Origin: Selenomonas sp. AB3002
GTDB lineage: Bacteria; Bacillota; Negativicutes; Selenomonadales; Selenomonadaceae
Direction of reading: 5' to 3'
DNA: 64,000 nt
Assembly (NCBI RefSeq): GCF_000702545.1
Contig: NZ_JNIO01000008.1
Span: 372,001-436,000 of the forward strand
Position 1 is the first letter of the stretch. Every line of letters starts with the position of its first letter. The position numbers were made by a program, and so were the translations under genes. Positions 52,115 to 58,906 of the stretch are shown one piece after another. The notes beneath the pieces were generated by a model. The model was not told the origin of the DNA. It did no database searches and was given only the letters and a program-made list of their open reading frames with translations.

Positions 52115-52738
52115 ATGGATTATTTAGGCATAGATGATGAAGAATTCATTCGCGGCAAAGTTCCCATGACCAAAAAGGAAATCCGTATCCTTTCCCTGGT
52201 AAATGCCCGGCTGGCCCCGGATTCACTGGTTTACGATATCGGCGCAGGCACGGGGGCTATTTCTGTAGAGGCAGCCCGTCTGGTGCCCGATGGCAGGGTC
52301 TATGCACTGGAGCGGAATCCTGAGGCCATTGCCCTGATTCGGGCCAATGCTGCCAATTTCGCCCTGCGCAATATCACGGTCATCAATGAGGAGGCACCAG
52401 CAGGCATTGCTGCCCTGCCCAAGTGCGATGCGGTCTTTGTGGGAGGCAGCGGCGGCAGGCTGGTGCCTATCCTGGATGCGGTGGCTATGAAGCTGAAGTC
52501 CGGGGGGCGTATCGTGGTGAACTGCATCACGGTGCAGAGCCTGATGCAGGCTATAGAATACTTCCGTAGCCGTGATGCGGAATTCAGCTATGAGACTATC
52601 CAGGTGCAGGTCACCCATCTGCAGCAGATTGGTCCCTATGACATGGCCAAGGCTGTGAACCCGGTTTATATCCTCACTGCCAAAAAGTGGGACAAGGACC
52701 AGAACGGACTGGCTGACATGAACGAAAAGGCTGTTTGA
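52115..52738 (+). CDS. cbiT: Cobalt-precorrin-6B C15-methyltransferase (decarboxylating)
   Basis: Methylates C15 and decarboxylates the C12 acetate side chain. The 207-residue protein is a Rossmann-type methyltransferase with GKVPMTKKEIRILSL at the N-terminus, SAM loop YDIGAGTGAISVEAARL and VFVGGSGGRL. ATG 52115 follows AAGGAG. It sits 13 bp after cbiE and 25 bp before cbiF. The last 17 residues are charged and specific to this protein. Confidence 0.93.
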   Translation: MDYLGIDDEEFIRGKVPMTKKEIRILSLVNARLAPDSLVYDIGAGTGAISVEAARLVPDGRVYALERNPEAIALIRANAANFALRNITVINEEAPAGIAALPKCDAVFVGGSGGRLVPILDAVAMKLKSGGRIVVNCITVQSLMQAIEYFRSRDAEFSYETIQVQVTHLQQIGPYDMAKAVNPVYILTAKKWDKDQNGLADMNEKAV

Positions 52739-52763
52739 AATACTATTATTGGAGGCTGGCAAG

Positions 52764-53534
52764 ATGGTACATATAGTAGGAGCAGGCCCGGGGGACCCGG
52801 AGCTGATCACGGTCAAGGGACAGAAATATCTGCAGGAAGCAGATGTGGTGATATATGCTGGTTCTTTGGTGAACCCGGCGCTTCTTTCCCTTTGCAAGGA
52901 AGAGGCTGAAATCCACAATTCTGCTTCCATGACTCTGGACGAAGTGGTGCAGACCATTGCAAAAGCAGAGGCAGAAGGCAAGATGACCGTGCGTCTCCAT
53001 ACGGGAGATCCCGCCATTTACGGGGCTATACAGGAGCAGATGGATGCTTTCAAGGCAAGGGATATTGATTATGATGTGACTCCCGGTGTCAGTTCTTTCC
53101 TGGCCACGGCAGCGGCCCTGAAGCAGGAATATACTCTCCCCGGCGTGTCCCAGACGGTGATTGTAACCCGCCAGGAAGGCCGCACTCCCGTACCTGACAG
53201 GGAAAAGCTGCGTTCTCTTGCCCAGCATGGCTCCACCATGTGCATTTTCCTGTCCATCACCATGCTGGACAAGGTGGTGGAAGAGCTTATAGCAGGCGGT
53301 TATACAGAGGAAACGCCTATTGCCATCGTGCAGCGCGCTTCCTGGCCCCAGCAGAAAATCGTGAGGGCGACGCTTTCCACCATCTGCGAGGAAATCAAGG
53401 GCAAGGATATCGACCGCACAGCCATGATTGTGGTAAGTCCCTGCCTGGCAGGAAACTATGAGCTGTCCCAGCTCTATGCCCCAACTTTTTCCCATATGTT
53501 CCGGGAAGCTTCTAAAGGAACTGGCAATAAATAA
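52764..53534 (+). CDS. cbiF: Cobalt-precorrin-4 C11-methyltransferase
   Basis: Methylates C11 of the corrin ring. The start is ATG 52764, 8 bp after GGAGG; TTG 52749 overlaps that ribosome site. The 256-residue protein opens VHIVGAGPGDPELITVKG, with RLHTGDPAIYGAI and VTPGVSSFLATAAAL typical of CbiF/CobM. Its last codons lie inside the left arm of a palindromic element (from 53529), so the C-terminal residues may have been rewritten by its insertion. CbiL, often found between cbiT and cbiF, is absent. Confidence 0.94.
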   Translation: MVHIVGAGPGDPELITVKGQKYLQEADVVIYAGSLVNPALLSLCKEEAEIHNSASMTLDEVVQTIAKAEAEGKMTVRLHTGDPAIYGAIQEQMDAFKARDIDYDVTPGVSSFLATAAALKQEYTLPGVSQTVIVTRQEGRTPVPDREKLRSLAQHGSTMCIFLSITMLDKVVEELIAGGYTEETPIAIVQRASWPQQKIVRATLSTICEEIKGKDIDRTAMIVVSPCLAGNYELSQLYAPTFSHMFREASKGTGNK

Positions 53535-53660
53535 ATTTTAAGATAGGATGCAGGATAAATCTTCATAGGCAAGGCGGAGGAAGGAGGCATAGCGGTGCTA
53601 TGTCGACTGACGACAACGATGCATATGGAGATTTAGACAAGTCAAATCTAAAATTTATTT
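53529..53660. mobile_element. 132-bp palindromic MITE/REP-like element between cbiF and cbiG
   Basis: The ends AAATAAATTTTAAGAT (53529-53544) and ATCTAAAATTTATTT (53646-53660) are near-perfect inverted repeats. Inside, AAATCTTCATA (53557-53567) pairs with TATGGAGATTT (53624-53634), and CATAGC (53588-53593) pairs with GCTATG (53597-53602). The whole sequence can fold back on itself. It has no ORF of note and interrupts an otherwise tight operon. The GC-rich core (AAGGCGGAGGAAGGAGG, then CGACTGACGACAACG) looks like a dispersed-repeat core. Copy number cannot be checked from one window. Confidence 0.6.
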
Positions 53661-53690
53661 ATGAACAGTTTCTGAACAAGAGGAGTAGTC

Positions 53691-54770
53691 ATGAGAATCG
53701 CTGTTTTTGCCTTGACAGCCCGGGGGGCTGATCTGGCGCGGCAGGTGCAGAGGCTCCTGCCCGAGATGCCGGATGTCTATGTGCCGGAGAAAATTGAGTC
53801 TGAAGGTTTCGAGCCCAAGCATTTTTTTGCCTTCGCGAAGTTTGGGGAGTCTTTCAAAGAGTGCTTCACTCATTATGATGTGCTGATATGCGTGATGGCT
53901 GCGGGCATTGTAGTGCGCACCATGGCCCCCCTGCTGAAGGATAAATTGACGGACCCGGCGGTGATTGTCTGCGATGAGCAGGGCAGGTTTGCCATCAGCC
54001 TCCTGTCAGGTCATGTGGGAGGGGCTAACTTCCTCACCCGTCAATTGGCAGAGGTTATCGGTGCCCAGCCTGTCATTACCACGGCAACGGATATAGCAGG
54101 CAAGGTGGCCCCCGATGCTTTCGCGGGACAGACGGCTCTGCACCCCTGGCCAAAATCACGGATCAAGGTGCTGAATTCCGCCTTGCTGGATGGGGAAGAA
54201 ATTGAATATGAGGCTAGTCCTGGCCTGCCCCACAGGGATTTTTATCTGGAAAAACTGGCAGAATACAAACTGCTGGGCCAGCAGGAGCAGAAGGCTTCAT
54301 ACAAGGTGATTCTCTGCTCCAGGGAAGAACTGCCAGAGGAAACAGCCGTTCCACCACATACTTTGTATCTGGTGCCAAACCAGCTGATAGCCGGGGTAGG
54401 CTGCCGCAAGGGAGTGGACAAGTCTCTGGTGCAGTCAGCTCTGGAGCAGGCTTGCAAATCCATCGGCAGGGATGTGTCCTTCATAGATGCCATGGCCAGC
54501 GTTTCCATCAAAGCCCACGAGGAAGGCCTGCTGGCTACAGCCCGGGAGCTGAATGTTCCCATCCATTTCTACGAGCCCAAAGTACTGGAGCAGCAGATAG
54601 ATGCCTTCCACCTCATGCAGTCTGAATTCGTGAAGAGCAGGGTGGGAGCAGGCAATGTCTGCGAGGCTGCAGCCCTGCGTGAAGCCATGGGTACCAGCAA
54701 GGGCGTGCGTTTTGCTCTGCTGAAGACCAAGTATGAACAAGTAACGGTGTCATTGTTATGGCATTGGTAA
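53691..54770 (+). CDS. cbiG: Cobalt-precorrin-5A hydrolase
   Basis: Opens the delta-lactone of cobalt-precorrin-5A, releasing acetaldehyde. The 359-residue protein has the N-terminal and core CbiG parts (CVMAAGIVVRTMAP, LLSGHVGGANFLTRQLA, TTATDI) and a C-terminal domain with GVGCRKGVD and EAAALREAMG. ATG 53691 follows AAGAGGAG. It belongs to the cbi operon but is separated from cbiF by the palindromic element. A strong terminator closes the unit, so cbiH, cbiJ, cbiC and the rest must lie elsewhere. Confidence 0.94.
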   Translation: MRIAVFALTARGADLARQVQRLLPEMPDVYVPEKIESEGFEPKHFFAFAKFGESFKECFTHYDVLICVMAAGIVVRTMAPLLKDKLTDPAVIVCDEQGRFAISLLSGHVGGANFLTRQLAEVIGAQPVITTATDIAGKVAPDAFAGQTALHPWPKSRIKVLNSALLDGEEIEYEASPGLPHRDFYLEKLAEYKLLGQQEQKASYKVILCSREELPEETAVPPHTLYLVPNQLIAGVGCRKGVDKSLVQSALEQACKSIGRDVSFIDAMASVSIKAHEEGLLATARELNVPIHFYEPKVLEQQIDAFHLMQSEFVKSRVGAGNVCEAAALREAMGTSKGVRFALLKTKYEQVTVSLLWHW

Positions 54771-54777
54771 ATAGCAA

Positions 54778-54817
54778 AACAGCCGCCAGCCTAATCAAGG
54801 CTGGCGGCTGTTGTCTT
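54778..54817. terminator. Bidirectional terminator between cbiG and hsp20
   Basis: AACAGCCGCCAGCC (54778-54791) pairs perfectly with GGCTGGCGGCTGTT (54799-54812), with an A-rich left flank and GTCTTT on the right. It can end both the + strand cbi operon and the convergent hsp20 transcript. Confidence 0.85.
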
Positions 54818-54864
54818 TAATAACGTGTGGGACTTATCCTGGAAATAAGGGGAATGCGTGATTA

Positions 54865-55308
54865 TCAACTGATGGGAATCTGATGGGAGGTGGGAACCTG
54901 TTCCTGGAGTTTGGGGAGCTGTACTTTCAGCACGCCGTCCTTGAAATCAGCAGTTGCCCTGGCTTTGTCAATGCCGGTGATGTAGAAGGAACGGGACATC
55001 TGGCCGTAGCTGCGCTCACGGCGGATGTAGTTGCCTTCACTGTCCTGCTGATCATTGTTTTCCTCCCTCTTGGCAGAGAGGGTGAGATAGTTGTTTTCGT
55101 AGCCGAGAGAAATATCCTCCTTTTTGAAGCCAGGAAGGTCGGCGGTAAGTTCGTAGGCCGTGCCGTTGTCTTTGACATCGACTTTGAAGCCAGAAGTGCT
55201 CATTGCACTGGTAAAGGGGGAATCAAAGGCATCCAGCAGGCGATTGAACAAACGTCCTTCTTCCTTCATCAGCTCATTACCTGTTGCAAATGGAACCAGA
55301 CCAAACAT
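54865..55308 (-). CDS. hsp20: Small heat-shock protein (Hsp20 family)
   Basis: ATP-independent chaperone. The start is the ATG at 55308-55306, chosen for AAGGAG just upstream and the usual N-terminus (MFGLVPFATGNELM); the longer frame to 55383 is rejected. The 147-residue protein carries the alpha-crystallin domain, with YELTADLPGFKKEDI, YLTLSAKRE, FKDGVLKVQLPK and the C-terminal IPI anchor motif. It is a single gene on the minus strand with a consensus promoter. A GGGAAC/GTTCCC inverted repeat (55360-55379) lies in its leader. No CIRCE element is seen. Confidence 0.94.
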   Translation of the reverse strand: MFGLVPFATGNELMKEEGRLFNRLLDAFDSPFTSAMSTSGFKVDVKDNGTAYELTADLPGFKKEDISLGYENNYLTLSAKREENNDQQDSEGNYIRRERSYGQMSRSFYITGIDKARATADFKDGVLKVQLPKLQEQVPTSHQIPIS

Positions 55309-55398
55309 GGTGCTCAATCTCCTTTCATGGATATAAAAACCAATCTTTCCGGGGCCCTTGGGAACCCTTCTTTGTTCCCTCAACCCCTTGCAATTATT

Positions 55399-55426
55399 AT
55401 TATACCCATAAAAGTCAAAATGTCAA
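55399..55426 (-). promoter_or_regulatory. Consensus promoter of hsp20
   Basis: On the minus strand TTGACA (55426-55421), 16-bp spacer, TATAAT (55404-55399). Both boxes are perfect. The leader of about 85 bases carries the GGGAAC-N8-GTTCCC inverted repeat. Confidence 0.8.
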
Positions 55427-55602
55427 TAGGTCAAAAAGAAAAAGAGGAATATATTTTTTGGCAGTGCATAATTGTGCTTTACCTTTGATATAGGGAGGTA
55501 TTTGGTAGAAATAAGCCAGAAAGGTGTATACCTTGGGGAGGTGTTAGCTCTGCTGAGGTAGAATAAATATATAAGTTAGAAATGATGGGGAGGAAGATAC
55601 TC

Positions 55603-55932
55603 ATGGCAGTAGAAGGAAAAGAAAAGGTATTGGCACTGGCTGCCCACATAAGCTACATGTTTTTCGGGATTGGATATATAGGCATTCCATTGGTTATCTA
55701 TTTGCTCAATGATGGCAAGAATGACTTCGTTGCAGGTCATGCCAAGCAGGCACTTAAGGTTCAGGCTATTCTGGGAGTCCTTGGGGCAGTAACCATGGTG
55801 CTGACATTCCTGGTGGTTGGTGTTTTCTTTTGGCCAATAATTGTGATTCTGGGATTGCTCTGGTTCTGCTGTTCCATCTATGCCTGTTTCAAGGTTATCA
55901 ATGGGGAGGAGTATCATTACCCGTTGCTGTAA
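55603..55932 (+). CDS. Small DUF4870 membrane protein
   Basis: A 109-residue protein with three hydrophobic segments (HISYMFFGIGYIGIPLVIYL, then ILGVLGAVTMVLTFLVVGVF and IIVILGLLWFCCSIYACFKV). The motif DFVAGHAKQALKVQ between the first two is typical of DUF4870/Tic20-like proteins. ATG 55603 is preferred over ATG 55582/55585 because GGGGAGGAAG lies between them at the right distance. The function is unknown. It is followed 83 bp later by the exported nucleosidase-like gene. Confidence 0.8.
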   Translation: MAVEGKEKVLALAAHISYMFFGIGYIGIPLVIYLLNDGKNDFVAGHAKQALKVQAILGVLGAVTMVLTFLVVGVFFWPIIVILGLLWFCCSIYACFKVINGEEYHYPLL

Positions 55933-56015
55933 GAAATCGTATTTAGGGAAGGGGCCTAATGCGGTCCCCTGTTTCGCATATAGCTGAGAATTCCATGAAT
56001 AGCGAGGTGGAGGAC

Positions 56016-56876
56016 ATGCAAAAAGTGTTTAAGAAATATGTTCTGTCATTGTTGATGGTTCTGGCGCTTTTGGTTGTGCCGCTTATGGCGGAAGCTGCTG
56101 CTCCCATAATGGTGGAAGGCGCTATGGAATGTGAAACTGACTTGCTTATCAATGCACTGGAGAATCCCAAGGACCAGCGCATTGGCGGCTGGCGCTTTGT
56201 CAGCGGTGAGTATCAGGGGATACCTGTTGTTGTATCGGTTACGTCAATTGGTATGACTAACGCTGCAGCCGCCACTGTGTTGGGAATTGAGTGCTTCCAT
56301 CCGGCAGCGGTCATCAATCAGGGAACTGCAGGGGGACATGATCCGTCGCTGCACACCTTTGACATTGTTTTAGGTGGAAAGACCATTGATTCCAGTGCCT
56401 GGTTAAGCAAGAGGGAACGGCGGGGGGCAGATGGACGTCATATAGAGATGATGCCCACGTTTTATTATGATGCAGACAGCGGCGAAGAGAAAAAAGTATT
56501 AGAACTGGAGGCTGATTCAGAGTTGCTGGAGATTGCTGCAGCAGAAGGTGCAAATTATCAGGCTGGGCAGGTGGTTATCGGGAAGATTTCCAGCAGCAAT
56601 AACTGGAATCGACAGTTGGATAGAATCCGATTCTTCAACAAGGAGCATGGTTCCTCTTGCGAAGAAATGGAAACGCACTCAGCAGCCTTAGTGTGCCAGA
56701 ATTACAAAGTGCCGTTTTTGGGCATCCGCATTCTCTCAAATACGGAGTGGCATGGTGAGGACTTCAATCAGGCTGCTGGCACAGCATGCCAGCAGTATGT
56801 CCTGGCTGTGATTAAGTCTTACGCCGAACGTAAAGTATTGAAGAGTGGCGTAGCTGAGAAAGGGAAACGAGCTTAA
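56016..56876 (+). CDS. Exported MTA/SAH-nucleosidase-like protein with an altered catalytic motif
   Basis: A 286-residue protein. ATG 56016 follows GGTGGAGG; the frame from 55959 is rejected. Residues 1-31 form a signal peptide (KKYVLSLLMVLALLVVPLMA, then AEAAA), so it acts outside the cytoplasm. The nucleoside phosphorylase/hydrolase fold follows: VEGAMECETDLL, TSIGMTNAAAATV, QGTAGGHDPSL, and SCEEMETHSAALV, which carries the ribose-binding MetGlu. The usual SDxA motif with the catalytic Asp reads LSNTEWHG, an Asp-to-Asn change. Adenine-nucleoside hydrolysis is therefore doubtful; 6-oxopurine specificity or another role is possible. Confidence 0.75.
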   Translation: MQKVFKKYVLSLLMVLALLVVPLMAEAAAPIMVEGAMECETDLLINALENPKDQRIGGWRFVSGEYQGIPVVVSVTSIGMTNAAAATVLGIECFHPAAVINQGTAGGHDPSLHTFDIVLGGKTIDSSAWLSKRERRGADGRHIEMMPTFYYDADSGEEKKVLELEADSELLEIAAAEGANYQAGQVVIGKISSSNNWNRQLDRIRFFNKEHGSSCEEMETHSAALVCQNYKVPFLGIRILSNTEWHGEDFNQAAGTACQQYVLAVIKSYAERKVLKSGVAEKGKRA

Positions 56877-56899
56877 TGGCTGACTGGAATCTTGCAACG

Positions 56900-56926
56900 G
56901 CTCCCGCTGAAGAAGTGGGAGCTTTT
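56900..56926 (+). terminator. Intrinsic terminator of the nucleosidase-like gene
   Basis: GCTCCC (56900-56905) pairs with GGGAGC (56917-56922), extended by GCT/AGT wobble pairing, then TTTTA. Confidence 0.75.
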
Positions 56927-56974
56927 ATGTTTTAGGATTTTTATAATTAACATCTTGAATAGAGAGATACTCGG

Positions 56975-57070
56975 GTGTATCTTGCAGGTGCCTATTTGGG
57001 TGCTGACCAAGAGCGTTATCGTGAGAAAGCCCGTGCCCTTTTGGAAGTGGCAGAAAAGGGGGGCGTATAG
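56975..57070 (+). pseudogene. Short gene remnant, possibly the end of a Sel1-like repeat protein
   Basis: An open frame of 31 codons reads VYLAGAYLGADQERYREKA, continues with RALLEVAEKGG and stops at 57068-57070. The pattern of Ala, Gly and aromatic residues resembles one Sel1-like helical repeat. No ribosome site or longer frame is present, so it is most likely the 3' scrap of a lost gene. Low confidence. Confidence 0.3.
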
Positions 57071-57138
57071 GGGGCCGGACAATGATTGCTGATTCTTTAT
57101 GTGCTTCATGATATACTGTGGATAGATTTCAATATGTA

Positions 57139-57191
57139 AAACCAAAAAGACATTGAGAGCCGAAGTATGGCTTTCAATGTCTTTTTGGTTT
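57139..57191. terminator. Long bidirectional terminator hairpin (23-bp stem)
   Basis: AAACCAAAAAGACATTGAGAGCC (57139-57161, shown as one arm) pairs with 57169-57191 over 23 positions with one G-T wobble; loop GAAGTAT. A-rich and T-rich arm ends make it functional on both strands. It separates the + strand remnant from the minus-strand rubrerythrin operon. Confidence 0.85.
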
Positions 57192-57241
57192 GGAAGGGGA
57201 TGGAAGACATTCTCTATGTTGCTGAAAAAGAAACTAGAATC

Positions 57242-57784
57242 TCAATTGGCAGGTTTGAAGGCTGACTTAGGCTGGCCGCAAAGGGGGCAGACGTAATCTT
57301 CTGGCTCATTGTTGATGTCGCCCACGTGCTCAAAACCACAGACAGGGCAGATGTAAACCTGGCCAGCAGGTGCTTTTTGCTCTGGCTGGTGTTTCTCCAG
57401 GATTTTGGCCAGGACAACGCCGTGATGGCCTTCCTGCTTGGCGAAGACTTCCATTTCATCAGCAGCCTCGGCAAAACCTGCGGCCCTGACTTTTTCAGCC
57501 ATGGCCATGACCTGCGCTTCGCCATTGACTTCAGCCTTCTGCACAGTGCGCAGAAGGCCCCAGAAGTCCTGGGGATACTTGCCGTTCAGCACAGAATAGA
57601 AACCTGCGTGGACTGCTTCCTGGTTGGCAGCCTCAATGAGATCGTCAACTATATCATCGTAACCCTGTTCCTTGGCCAGCCGGGCCAGGGCATAGTACAT
57701 CATGGTGCCATTTGCCTCAGCCGTCATGATGGCCTTGATCATCTGCTCAAGTTCGGTTCCCTTAGTAAGTCCATATATGCTCAT
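57242..57784 (-). CDS. rbr: Rubrerythrin
   Basis: Reduces hydrogen peroxide in the cytoplasm of anaerobes. The 180-residue protein has a four-helix di-iron domain (residues about 1-140) with acidic and His ligands in TAEANGTMMYY, ANQEAVHAGFY, KAEVNGEAQ and AKQEGHHG. A C-terminal rubredoxin-like domain has CPVCGFEH and CPLCGQPK. The start at 57784 has AGGAGG upstream on the minus strand. It lies 84 bp downstream of the PAS-like gene and is probably cotranscribed with it, under the control region shared with the divergent ohrR-type gene. Confidence 0.92.
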   Translation of the reverse strand: MSIYGLTKGTELEQMIKAIMTAEANGTMMYYALARLAKEQGYDDIVDDLIEAANQEAVHAGFYSVLNGKYPQDFWGLLRTVQKAEVNGEAQVMAMAEKVRAAGFAEAADEMEVFAKQEGHHGVVLAKILEKHQPEQKAPAGQVYICPVCGFEHVGDINNEPEDYVCPLCGQPKSAFKPAN

Positions 57785-57868
57785 AATGCATTCCTCCTGA
57801 TTAACGAATAAAATGGGTGGGTGTCCAGGGTTCCTTTTAACACATATTCAAAATTTTATTTGTGATGT

Positions 57869-58201
57869 TCACATAGGATACTCAAAGGTAGACCCTACGC
57901 CGAAGTGGATGATGTATTCCTCGGCACCGGCCACGGGAATCCAGAAGCCGTAAGCCTTGCCGAAGGGTCCTTCGTAAGCTTTGTAAGCGGCCTCCTTGTT
58001 GTCGGCAGCCTGATTGCAGAGACAGCCCTTGTGTTTCTCCGGTGCGCCAATGCTGGAGCACTTGATGCCGGTAGTGAGGCCGAGGGAGGCGGCTTTCTTG
58101 TTCACAGCATATATGTCACGGCTCTTCTTGATGAGCATGACGGGGTCGGGGAAATTGTCCCACATCATGTGAAATGACTCAATTACTTTCTGCTCGTCCA
58201 T
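57869..58201 (-). CDS. Small PAS-like protein with three cysteines
   Basis: A 110-residue cytoplasmic protein. The start is the ATG at 58201-58199 with AGGAGAG upstream; the frame from 58234 is possible but has no good ribosome site. Residues about 12-45 look like the start of a PAS domain (NFPDPVMLIKKSRDIYAVNKKA). Cysteines occur in GIKCSSIG and KGCLCNQA, which could bind metal or a cluster, or be redox-active. It is the first gene of the minus-strand unit with rubrerythrin. No output domain is present, so it may sense oxidants and act through a partner. Function unknown. Confidence 0.6.
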   Translation of the reverse strand: MDEQKVIESFHMMWDNFPDPVMLIKKSRDIYAVNKKAASLGLTTGIKCSSIGAPEKHKGCLCNQAADNKEAAYKAYEGPFGKAYGFWIPVAGAEEYIIHFGVGSTFEYPM

Positions 58202-58303
58202 CGTTATCTCTCCTTTAAGAAAACTTTGCTCCATCGTTGGCGTTAAGGGCGAAAGCGTAAATCATGTCAGCTCCGCTTCCTTTTAGTTCATCTTACAGGG
58301 CTT

Positions 58304-58331
58304 ATTATACGCCTAAATTATATTTTGTCAA
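58304..58331 (-). promoter_or_regulatory. Consensus promoter of the PAS-rubrerythrin unit
   Basis: On the minus strand TTGACA (58331-58326), 16-bp spacer and TATAAT (58309-58304), about 100 bp before the PAS-like start. The -35 box overlaps the palindrome at 58329-58356. Confidence 0.75.
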
Positions 58332-58356
58332 ATATAATTTTATAAATTTATATTTG
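58329..58356. promoter_or_regulatory. Palindromic operator between the OhrR-type gene and the PAS-rubrerythrin unit
   Basis: CAAATATAA (58329-58337) and TTATATTTG (58348-58356) are perfect inverted repeats separated by 10 bp, in AT-rich DNA. It overlaps the -35 box of the minus-strand promoter and lies just upstream of a TATAAT (58369-58374) for the + strand regulator gene. Size and AT-richness fit a MarR/OhrR operator controlling both directions. Confidence 0.6.
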
Positions 58357-58416
58357 ATTTAACAGCTATATAATGATAGAATGAAGAAAAGTTCGCAAGC
58401 AGATAGGAGAAAGAAC

Positions 58417-58869
58417 ATGAAAAAGAAAGCATTTGACCCGTTGTTGCTGGAGAATCAGCTATGCTTCCCCATATATGCCAGTGCCAGGAAAATAGTAGCG
58501 GCCTACAATCCTTACCTGAAGAAGATTGGGCTGACTTATGCCCAGTACATCACCATGATGGTGCTGTGGGAGGAAAAGGCCATCACCATGCATGACCTGG
58601 GGAAAAAGCTCTATCTGGATTCCGGCACATTGACCCCGGTGCTGAAGAAGCTGGAGGCTGCTGGTTATCTGAAACGTTATCGCAAGCCTGAGGATGAGCG
58701 CCTGCTGGTAGTGGCTATCACAGAGGATGGTCTTGCCCTGCGTGAAGAAGCTGAGAAGATTCCAGGAGAGCTGGCTGGCTGCCTTGCTCAAAAGGGTGAA
58801 CTGTTTACCATGGAAGAAGTACAGAAGCTCAAAGATCAGCTTTATGCAATTATCCGTGCCTTGGAATAG
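58417..58869 (+). CDS. OhrR-type MarR-family peroxide-sensing regulator
   Basis: A 150-residue dimeric DNA-binding protein. ATG 58417 is preferred over ATG 58381 because AGGAGAAAG lies just before it. The N-terminus LLLENQLCFPIYASARK puts Cys16 where OhrR has its sensing cysteine. YLDSGTLTPVLKKLEAAGYL is the recognition helix region and RKPEDERLL the wing. In other bacteria OhrR represses ohr and responds to organic hydroperoxides. No ohr gene is nearby; the divergent unit encodes rubrerythrin, so I infer that this is its target. Autoregulation is likely through the palindrome at 58329. Confidence 0.82.
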   Translation: MKKKAFDPLLLENQLCFPIYASARKIVAAYNPYLKKIGLTYAQYITMMVLWEEKAITMHDLGKKLYLDSGTLTPVLKKLEAAGYLKRYRKPEDERLLVVAITEDGLALREEAEKIPGELAGCLAQKGELFTMEEVQKLKDQLYAIIRALE

Positions 58870-58873
58870 GCAG

Positions 58874-58892
58874 GATGTTAATTATTAACATC
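58874..58892. promoter_or_regulatory. Perfect 19-bp palindrome before sfsA
   Basis: GATGTTAAT-T-ATTAACATC (58874-58892) begins 5 bp after the OhrR-type stop codon and ends 14 bp before the sfsA start. It could be an operator, or a hairpin in an OhrR-sfsA transcript. No T run follows, so it is not a terminator. Confidence 0.5.
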
Positions 58893-58906
58893 GCGGAGAA
58901 GAAAGA

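Noticed and set aside
57861-57873. TGTGATGTTCACA as a CRP-like site before rubrerythrin
   Set aside because: The 3-bp gap is too short for a CRP-type site and it overlaps the stop codon of the PAS-like gene.
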